From Thermoflexales bacterium (lineage in GTDB: Bacteria > Chloroflexota > Anaerolineae > Fen-1058), in NCBI GenBank assembly GCA_016931085.1, contig JAFGFO010000194.1, positions 1-25,223 of the forward strand: a DNA stretch of 25,223 nucleotides, in the 5' to 3' direction. Within the stretch, counting starts at the first letter, position 1. Every line of letters starts with the position of its first letter. The translations under genes and the position numbers were made by a program. The notes beneath the pieces are model-generated. The model searched no databases. It had not been told where the DNA came from and saw only the letters and a list, made by a program, of their open reading frames with translations. Positions 13,499 to 18,756 of the stretch are shown here, piece after piece.

Positions 13499-16400
13499 TC
13501 ACTCCACCCGCACCGTGGCAAGGATGACCCGGTCGCCGGCCAGGCTGCCGGCGCGGTCAAAGATCGGCGCGCGGCGCAAACTGGTCAGGCCGTACAAGCC
13601 AGCCTGGATGGCGTACTCGCCCGGCGCAAGCCCCTCCGGCACGAGCAGGCGATACGGGTCGGACACAGCCTGCCCCTCGATCCAGCGCGGGATCCACAAG
13701 GCCGAGGGGAACGCGCCGCCGAGCGGGGTATAATAGTCGCCCGGCGGGGCGGCCACCTGCTCTCCCTTGAGCAGGTGCACAAAGGCTTTGTAGCTCTCCT
13801 CGGTCTGCTGCAAAGCGCGCCAATCCAACCAGACCTCGATCGCCTGGCCGGGCGCCACGCTCAACACACTGAGACCCTTTGGGTTTCTAAAACCCAAAGG
13901 GTCTATGACCACACACCGCCCACCCGCGCACGCCCGCGCGCCCATCAGCGCCACGCGGCTGTCGAAATTGGCCACGGCGCGCTCCAGCACTACCGCCGGC
14001 GGGACGACGCCGCCCGCCTGCTCAACAAGCAGCTCGCCCAGCTCGATCGTCGTTTGGCCACCGTCCAGCTCCAGGTCTCGCCCGTCCGTCAGGTCAGCCA
14101 CCCCCAGGCGCAGCGGATAGGCGCCCGGCGGCGTGCCAAAGGGAATGGTCAGATCGTAGCGCTCGACGATCACCTCGCCCGGCTGCCAGGTGGGCGACAG
14201 CGTCCGGCTGTCGGTCGTCCAGCGATAGGCGCGCTCCCCCAGCCGCGCGAACGGCATCAGGTAGTGTGTTGGCGTGGTTGGCGAGCGCAGCGCCAGGTCC
14301 AGGTGCGCCGTCTGGCCAGGGACAAGCCGGCGCGTGTCCAGGCTGTATCCCACCAGCTCCAGGCCGTTTTCCGCCCTGACGCACAAAGGCGACAGACCTG
14401 CCGGCACGGACCGATCGCCCGGCGCCACCACACGCCACAAATGGGTTGCAGATTGCAGGTTAAAGGTTTCAGGTTGCAAGTTGCAGGTTTCAGGTCGCAG
14501 GCGGAAGAGCCCGCCTTCCCACACCTCGCGCCGGAAATCGGCCAGGTAGACCGGCCCCTCCTCCCAATGGGCGAACACGTTATCCAGGTAGGGGTTGGCC
14601 GAGGTGGCCGCCACGTACACCAGCTTCACGTCGGCCTCGTCCAACGGCCGCCCCTCCGCCTCGGCCACCCACAGCGGCGTCATCAGCTCCCACGGCGTTA
14701 GCAGCACCGCCCCCTCGCCGCGGCCGGCAAAGCGCGCGAAGGCCGTCTCTACCCAGGCCTGCCCGGCGCGGTAGTCGCGCAGGCTGACGCGCGGCGCAGC
14801 CCGCCAGGCGGTGTAGAGCGGCACGGCCAGCAGCAGGAGGGCTGCCGGGCGCAGGTAGGCACTCAGTCCGGCCCACCTGCCACCATTCGCCTTCATCCGC
14901 GTCAATCCGTATCCCACTGTTTCCAGGCCCGCCCCGGCCAGGACAGCCACGACCACGAAAGGCAGCATCAGGTAGGCCATCACGTCCTGGATGGTGTTGA
15001 TGACGAAAAGCACGTAGGTGGCAAAATACAGCCCAAACAGGGCCAACAAGCGCGGGCGCCTGGCGGCCAGGGCGGCGGTGCCCAGGCCGGCCAGGGCCAG
15101 CGTGAGCGGCGGGTACTGCAAGCGCAGCAATTGCCAAAACACGCTCAAGCGTACCGCCTGGTCGCGCAGGCCAAAGGCGAACAGGTTGACGCGCAGCCCC
15201 TCGGCCGTGACGTGGTACAGGAAAGCCTCCAGGCTGCGGTCGAGGCGATTGAACGGCGCCGAGGGGCCACGCAGGGGGATATACAGCCAGGCGCCCAGGC
15301 CCAACGCAAAGCAGGCTGCCAGCGCCGCCAACTGGCGCGGTTGCAGCAGCAGGCGCGGGCGATGCAAAAGGATAAACAGCGCGCAGGCCGGCAGGCCAAA
15401 GACCAGCAGCGGGTGTTGGGTCACGCCAAGCCCCCCCACCAGCGCAAAGGCGTACAGCCAGCGATCGTCCTCCGTGGCCGCCCAGCGGGTCAGCAAGAAC
15501 AGCGACAGGGCAGATAGCAGGGCCGAGACGATGTGGGCGTTGGCGTGCAGGCTGTGCTGCCAGATGTCCACCGCCACCGCCGCCGACAGCGCGCCGAAAA
15601 GAGAGGGAACTATGGATTGAGGCCGCTTGGGAGCCAGGGACTGGAAACCGTGTGCCAGGTCGGGCTCGGGCAATTGACCATTAACAATTAACAATTGACA
15701 ATTAACAATTAAAAAGACCAAGACCGCCACCGCCGCCCCGGCCGCGGCCGCCAGCATGTTCGTGCGATAGGCCAGCGTGCCCACGCGGACGGCGTTCTGC
15801 CACAGCCAGGCCAGCAGGGTGTAAAAGGCATAGCCCGGCGGGTGAGAGATGCCCAAGACGTGCGGGACGAAGGTGTACTCGGACGGGTCGCCCGGCACGG
15901 GGCCGGGGGCGAGGGTGGAGAGGTAGAGGGCGAAGACGCTCAAGAATAAAAGAAGGGGGAGGAAACGTAAAACGTAAAACGTAAAACGTAAAACATCATG
16001 TGTGGAGCGTACAACCTGCCATACAAAGCGCGGCAGGGCCAGTTGCCGCCGCCAGCGCCACGGTTGGCGGACGAGGCGGTGCAGCCACTCCAGGCCCAGG
16101 CGCTGCACCCAGGCCGGAGCGCGCTTGGCCAGGCCGCTGATAAAGTCGAACGAGCCGCCCACGCCCAACGCCAGCGGCACGCCCAGCCGCCCCCTGTTAC
16201 GCGCGATCCACACGTCCTGGGCCGGCGCGCCGTAGGCCACGAACAGCACGTCGGGCCGGGCCTGGCGAATCCTCTCGATGATGGCCGGCTCGTCCTCGGC
16301 CGCCGGCGAGCCGGCGTAGGTGCCGGCCACAACCAAACCGGGGTAGCGCGCCTGGAGGACCTCGGCCGTCTTTTCGGCCACGCCGGGAGCGGCGCCCAGC

Positions 16401-16747
16401 AGAAACACGCGCCAGCCCTCTTGCGCCGCGCGGGCGGCCAGGCGTTCGGCCAGCTCCACGCCGGCCACGCGCTGGCGAAAACGCACATCCTCCGGCCTGC
16501 ATGCCAGCCAGCGCGAGGCCCACACCAACCCCACTCCATCCGGCACGCACAGATCGGCCCCGTTGAGCGCGGCGCGAAAGCCGGCGTTCTCCTGCGCGGC
16601 CATGACGAATTCCGGGTTGACGGTAGCCACCTGGTGTGGGCGGCCCTCGGCGACAAAGCGCGCCGCCAGCTCGAGCGCCTCGGCCAGCGTCACGTCGTGC
16701 ACGCGCACGCCCAGGATGTCTAGATAACGTACAGATTCAACTGCCAC
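13499..16747 (-). CDS. GT26 (WecG/TagA/CpsF) - DUF2723/GT39-like fusion glycosyltransferase
   Basis: One open frame of 1082 codons. The first 245 or so residues are a complete WecG/TagA/CpsF domain, with NPEFVMAAQ, PDGVGLVWASR, FLLGAAPGVAEKTAEV, PDVLFVAYGAPAQDVW and GVGGSFDFISGLAKRAP. Members of this family transfer ManNAc-type sugars to a lipid-linked acceptor. After a linker comes a DUF2723/GT39-like multi-pass membrane region (GDPSEYTFVPHVLGISHPPGY), a polyprenyl-sugar-using transferase type, then about 350 extracytoplasmic residues with at least two beta-sandwich modules (LELVGYSLDTRR, VALMGARA). I chose the GTG at 16747 because the domain starts there. No Shine-Dalgarno is visible, and an ATG at 16834 would add 29 residues that are antisense to the hydrolase remnant. 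Five short repeat elements interrupt the frame without stops. Two separately started proteins cannot be excluded. Confidence 0.85.
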   Translation of the reverse strand: MAVESVRYLDILGVRVHDVTLAEALELAARFVAEGRPHQVATVNPEFVMAAQENAGFRAALNGADLCVPDGVGLVWASRWLACRPEDVRFRQRVAGVELAERLAARAAQEGWRVFLLGAAPGVAEKTAEVLQARYPGLVVAGTYAGSPAAEDEPAIIERIRQARPDVLFVAYGAPAQDVWIARNRGRLGVPLALGVGGSFDFISGLAKRAPAWVQRLGLEWLHRLVRQPWRWRRQLALPRFVWQVVRSTHDVLRFTFYVLRFLPLLLFLSVFALYLSTLAPGPVPGDPSEYTFVPHVLGISHPPGYAFYTLLAWLWQNAVRVGTLAYRTNMLAAAAGAAVAVLVFLIVNCQLLIVNGQLPEPDLAHGFQSLAPKRPQSIVPSLFGALSAAVAVDIWQHSLHANAHIVSALLSALSLFLLTRWAATEDDRWLYAFALVGGLGVTQHPLLVFGLPACALFILLHRPRLLLQPRQLAALAACFALGLGAWLYIPLRGPSAPFNRLDRSLEAFLYHVTAEGLRVNLFAFGLRDQAVRLSVFWQLLRLQYPPLTLALAGLGTAALAARRPRLLALFGLYFATYVLFVINTIQDVMAYLMLPFVVVAVLAGAGLETVGYGLTRMKANGGRWAGLSAYLRPAALLLLAVPLYTAWRAAPRVSLRDYRAGQAWVETAFARFAGRGEGAVLLTPWELMTPLWVAEAEGRPLDEADVKLVYVAATSANPYLDNVFAHWEEGPVYLADFRREVWEGGLFRLRPETCNLQPETFNLQSATHLWRVVAPGDRSVPAGLSPLCVRAENGLELVGYSLDTRRLVPGQTAHLDLALRSPTTPTHYLMPFARLGERAYRWTTDSRTLSPTWQPGEVIVERYDLTIPFGTPPGAYPLRLGVADLTDGRDLELDGGQTTIELGELLVEQAGGVVPPAVVLERAVANFDSRVALMGARACAGGRCVVIDPLGFRNPKGLSVLSVAPGQAIEVWLDWRALQQTEESYKAFVHLLKGEQVAAPPGDYYTPLGGAFPSALWIPRWIEGQAVSDPYRLLVPEGLAPGEYAIQAGLYGLTSLRRAPIFDRAGSLAGDRVILATVRVE
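13872..13904. repeat. 33-bp perfect palindrome inside the GT26-GT39 gene
   Basis: Arms of 15 bp (AGACCCTTTGGGTTT and its exact complement) flank a 3-base loop, CTA. On the minus strand it encodes the peptide DPLGFRNPKGL between two beta strands of the C-terminal extracytoplasmic module. The perfect symmetry argues for a recently acquired mobile palindrome, not a feature of the enzyme. Confidence 0.85.
14444..14499. repeat. Eight-unit GGTTGCA heptamer array inside the GT26-GT39 gene
   Basis: Eight contiguous 7-bp units of the GGTTGCA / GGTTTCA type run for 56 bp. On the minus strand they encode a low-complexity peptide cycling through PETCNLQPETFNLQ in the extracytoplasmic region, just before the first beta-sandwich module. 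Confidence 0.85.
14885..14914. repeat. Three-unit decamer array inside the GT26-GT39 gene
   Basis: Units ATTCGCCTTC, ATCCGCGTCA and ATCCGTATCC have a 10-bp period and are of the same general type as the intergenic units at 4159-4178. They encode GYGLTRMKAN in the loop between two membrane helices. Confidence 0.6.
15673..15714. repeat. Six-unit ATTAACA heptamer array inside the GT26-GT39 gene
   Basis: Six contiguous 7-bp units (ATTGACC, ATTAACA twice, ATTGACA, ATTAACA, ATTAAAA), 42 bp or exactly 14 codons. The minus strand encodes LIVNCQLLIVNGQL next to a membrane helix. The units are the same as in the intergenic array at 9991-10025. Confidence 0.85.
15965..15992. repeat. Four-unit ACGTAAA heptamer array at the GT26/GT39 junction
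   Basis: Four identical 7-bp units ACGTAAA, plus a partial fifth. They encode DVLRFTFYVLRF on the minus strand, precisely between the end of the GT26 domain and the first membrane helix of the GT39-like part. Confidence 0.85.
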
Positions 16748-17006
16748 AGGCGTTCTTGAGCGTTTTCTGAAAGAAATCGACGACGCTTCGATAGAGCTCG
16801 GCCCGCCGTTCTTCACTGAGCGCCAGGACCCCATGCTCCATGCTTCTATCTCCCATCATCCACGCGCCGCCGTGGATCCAGACGACCACAGGCTCGGGGG
16901 CACTGGCGGCAGGATGCCAGTACAAGTCCAGGGCCAAGCTGTGGCCCGCCATCGACGCGTATACCAAACCGTGCTCTATTTCGAGGTACTCGGTTGTAGT
17001 GTCCAT
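16737..17006 (-). pseudogene. Alpha/beta-hydrolase remnant with internal deletion
   Basis: This 89-codon frame starts at an ATG with AGGAGA 4 bases upstream. Residues 1-52 match the N-terminus of a BD-FAE/esterase-type alpha/beta hydrolase, with DLYWHP then VVVWIHGGAW (the oxyanion-hole HGGAW motif). After about residue 55 the sequence jumps to what looks like the family's C-terminal end (EHGVLALSEERRAELYRSVVDFFQKTL). The roughly 180-200 residues that should hold the GxSxG nucleophile elbow and acid residue are absent. The frame survives across the junction, so a short protein could be made, but it cannot be an active hydrolase. It begins 21 bases after the 123-aa gene and its end overlaps the start of the GT26-GT39 gene by 11 bases. 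Confidence 0.7.
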
Positions 17007-17027
17007 TGTATCTCCTGAACCACAGTG

Positions 17028-17399
17028 CTACGCGCCAGCCGCACGTGCTGGGGCGATCAAAGCCCCGATCGTCAAGCGCACGGCGTACATCAGGCTGGGG
17101 CAGGTCACGATCCTCACCTCGCGCCGTGTGGCCGCCTCCAGTTGCGTCTTGACACGCGGGCTAGCCAGGTCGGCCACGGCGGTGTGCCACAAGCGCTGCA
17201 CATCCACCACGAAACTGGCCCAGCGGTCGCCCCACAACCAGGCCTCCTCGAAGCAGACCGTCCAGCACGTACCGTCGCGGTTGCGGTGCACGAACCCCAT
17301 GCGATCCAGCGTGGCCAGGATCAGCGCCCCGACCTCCTCGGCCTCTCGAACCGGCAACGCCGGCAGATTGCGGCGAATGGGTATGATTTCACTGCTCAC
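17028..17399 (-). CDS. Hypothetical protein, 123 aa
   Basis: I do not recognise this protein. It starts at GTG 17399, with GGAG 8 bases upstream, overlapping the stop of the GAF-like gene (GTGA), so the two are translationally coupled. It has no signal peptide or membrane segment. The middle is Trp-rich (CWTVCFEEAWLWGDRWASFVV), followed by VDVQRLWHTAVADLASPRVKTQLEAATRR and VRIVTCPSLMYAVRL. That pattern is reminiscent of an adaptor that sits before HerA/FtsK-like ATPase genes in some Chloroflexota clusters, but this is a weak memory. No such ATPase follows here: the hydrolase remnant does. The coding potential is supported by operon position and start coupling. Confidence 0.7.
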   Translation of the reverse strand: MSSEIIPIRRNLPALPVREAEEVGALILATLDRMGFVHRNRDGTCWTVCFEEAWLWGDRWASFVVDVQRLWHTAVADLASPRVKTQLEAATRREVRIVTCPSLMYAVRLTIGALIAPARAAGA

Positions 17400-18085
17400 A
17401 GATCATTCTCCATCACAAAGCGCTCGAATCGCTCCACCGCGCCCGGGTCATTGATCACCGTGACCTTCAGCCCACGCCGGTTTGCCGGGCTGTATTCACC
17501 CTCCACGACGACCGACAACGAAGTCTCCAACACGGCAGCGGCCTCACGGCTGAGAGTCGTCAGCCAACGCAGGTCTTGAGGCGCATACAGCCTTTCGTCG
17601 CGCCGCGCACCGAGCAACCACAGTCCGCGCAGCTCAACTCCACGCATCAGGGGTATCCATACCCGCGTCCAACCCAGCTCGCCGCGCCCCTGCTGGATCA
17701 ATTCGCCCAAGCGGCCGCGATCTGCCCTCTGCGCTTCTCCGCCCGAGGCCACCCATCGCACGGCGGCGTGGCTCAATGGCAGGCAGAGCGCGCTCGTCGA
17801 ATCGGCCGGAAGCAGCTCGTGCCCTTCCCGCACCAGCAGCACAGCTTGCTCTACCTGCAAGGCATGTGGCGCGTCCACCACCAGCACGTGGGTCAATACT
17901 TGCCGGTCCGGCGCGACGGTCATCCGGCGGCCATACTCCACCAACAGCAGGCTGTGGTCAATTGGCACGCCGTAGCGCCAGGCGCGCCACCAGTCGCGCG
18001 CCCAGCGGTAAAGCACAAGTCCTAGCGCCAGGCTGAGCCAGCCCAACGCCAGGCCGATCAATATAGAGCTTGCACTTGCATTCAT
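17396..18085 (-). CDS. Membrane-anchored GAF-like sensory protein
   Basis: This 229-aa protein has one N-terminal membrane helix (about 7-27) followed by a cytoplasmic region. Its C-terminal half looks like a GAF domain: WTRVWIPLMRGVELRGLWLLGARRDERLYAPQDLRWLTTLSREAAAVLE is the typical last strands and helix of GAF modules in bacterial sensor kinases. No histidine-kinase DHp or ATPase domain follows, so it is either a stand-alone sensor or the residue of a shortened kinase. It starts 3 bases after the response-regulator stop and overlaps the 123-aa gene by 4 bases. I infer that it modulates or reports to the adjacent response regulator; the ligand is unknown. Confidence 0.7.
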   Translation of the reverse strand: MNASASSILIGLALGWLSLALGLVLYRWARDWWRAWRYGVPIDHSLLLVEYGRRMTVAPDRQVLTHVLVVDAPHALQVEQAVLLVREGHELLPADSTSALCLPLSHAAVRWVASGGEAQRADRGRLGELIQQGRGELGWTRVWIPLMRGVELRGLWLLGARRDERLYAPQDLRWLTTLSREAAAVLETSLSVVVEGEYSPANRRGLKVTVINDPGAVERFERFVMENDL

Positions 18086-18088
18086 CTC

Positions 18089-18721
18089 TCAAATCAATTG
18101 GCGCTCGGCCGCGAGCCGGAGCGCCTCGTGACGGCTGTTGACGCCCAGCTTGCGATAAATAGCGCTGAGGTGATTACGCACGGTGCCGGCTGAGATGTGG
18201 AGCGCCTGGGCAATTTGAGGATTGGGCAAGCCGCGCCTGGCCAAGCGCAGGATTTCGATCTCGCGTTCCGAAAGCAACTGCTCCTTTCTCTCACCTTCAG
18301 CGCGCGTGGCCTGCGCCAAGGCCGCATAAGCCTGCGGGCTGAGGTACATCTCCCCGGCCGCCAGGTCACGGATGATCGTACCGATCCGTGAGACATAATC
18401 GTCATCCTTGAGAATATAGCCATACACGCCAGCCTGCAACAAATCACGCACCAGGGCCGGTTCGAGGTAGGCGCTGAGCAGGCAGATTTTTAGCTCGGGG
18501 AAATCGGCCCGCAAGTGACGCACGGCCGAAAGAGCATCAAACTCGGGTTCGATGAACATGTCGAGCAGCAGCACGTCCGGGCGCGTTTTGCGCACCAGCG
18601 ACGCGGCGTCACTGCCGCGCCGCGACTCGGCCACCAACTGGATATCGCCCATCTCGCCCAGTATGGCGCGCAGAGCGATAGCGACGTGGGGATGATCGTC
18701 TATGACGGCAACGCGAATCAT
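18089..18721 (-). CDS. NarL/FixJ-family response regulator
   Basis: This 210-aa two-domain transcription factor has an N-terminal receiver with the acidic pair D8/D9, the phospho-acceptor D54 (VLLLDMF), S84 and K105, all in the expected places. The C-terminal LuxR-type helix-turn-helix (about 150-210) reads LSEREIEILRLARRGLPNPQIAQ then ISAGTVRNHLSAIYRKLGV. It should bind DNA when phosphorylated by a sensor kinase, but no kinase gene is in the window. The ATG at 18721 follows TTAGGA. It lies 35 bases after the secreted 863-aa gene on the same strand and 3 bases before the GAF-like gene, so these form one operon. All key residues are intact. Confidence 0.96.
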   Translation of the reverse strand: MIRVAVIDDHPHVAIALRAILGEMGDIQLVAESRRGSDAASLVRKTRPDVLLLDMFIEPEFDALSAVRHLRADFPELKICLLSAYLEPALVRDLLQAGVYGYILKDDDYVSRIGTIIRDLAAGEMYLSPQAYAALAQATRAEGERKEQLLSEREIEILRLARRGLPNPQIAQALHISAGTVRNHLSAIYRKLGVNSRHEALRLAAERQLI

Positions 18722-18756
18722 AAATTCCTAATCTCCAATCCCAATGGCGGCCATGA

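Noticed and set aside
13433..14701. 422-codon plus-strand ORF opposite the GT26-GT39 gene
   Set aside because: It is a shadow ORF made of Arg/His/Gln-rich sequence. The minus-strand frame holds recognisable beta-sandwich modules.
14444..15992. Repeat arrays considered as a CRISPR array
   Set aside because: The units are only 7 to 10 bp and directly abut, with no spacers of 25-40 bp, no cas genes are near, and the arrays lie in an open reading frame.
16748..16834. N-terminal extension of the GT26-GT39 protein to the ATG at 16834
   Set aside because: The extra 29 residues are unlike the family, lie antisense-free but in another frame over the hydrolase remnant, and the ATG has no usable ribosome binding site spacing. 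The GTG at 16747 fits the domain start better, though the evidence is not strong.
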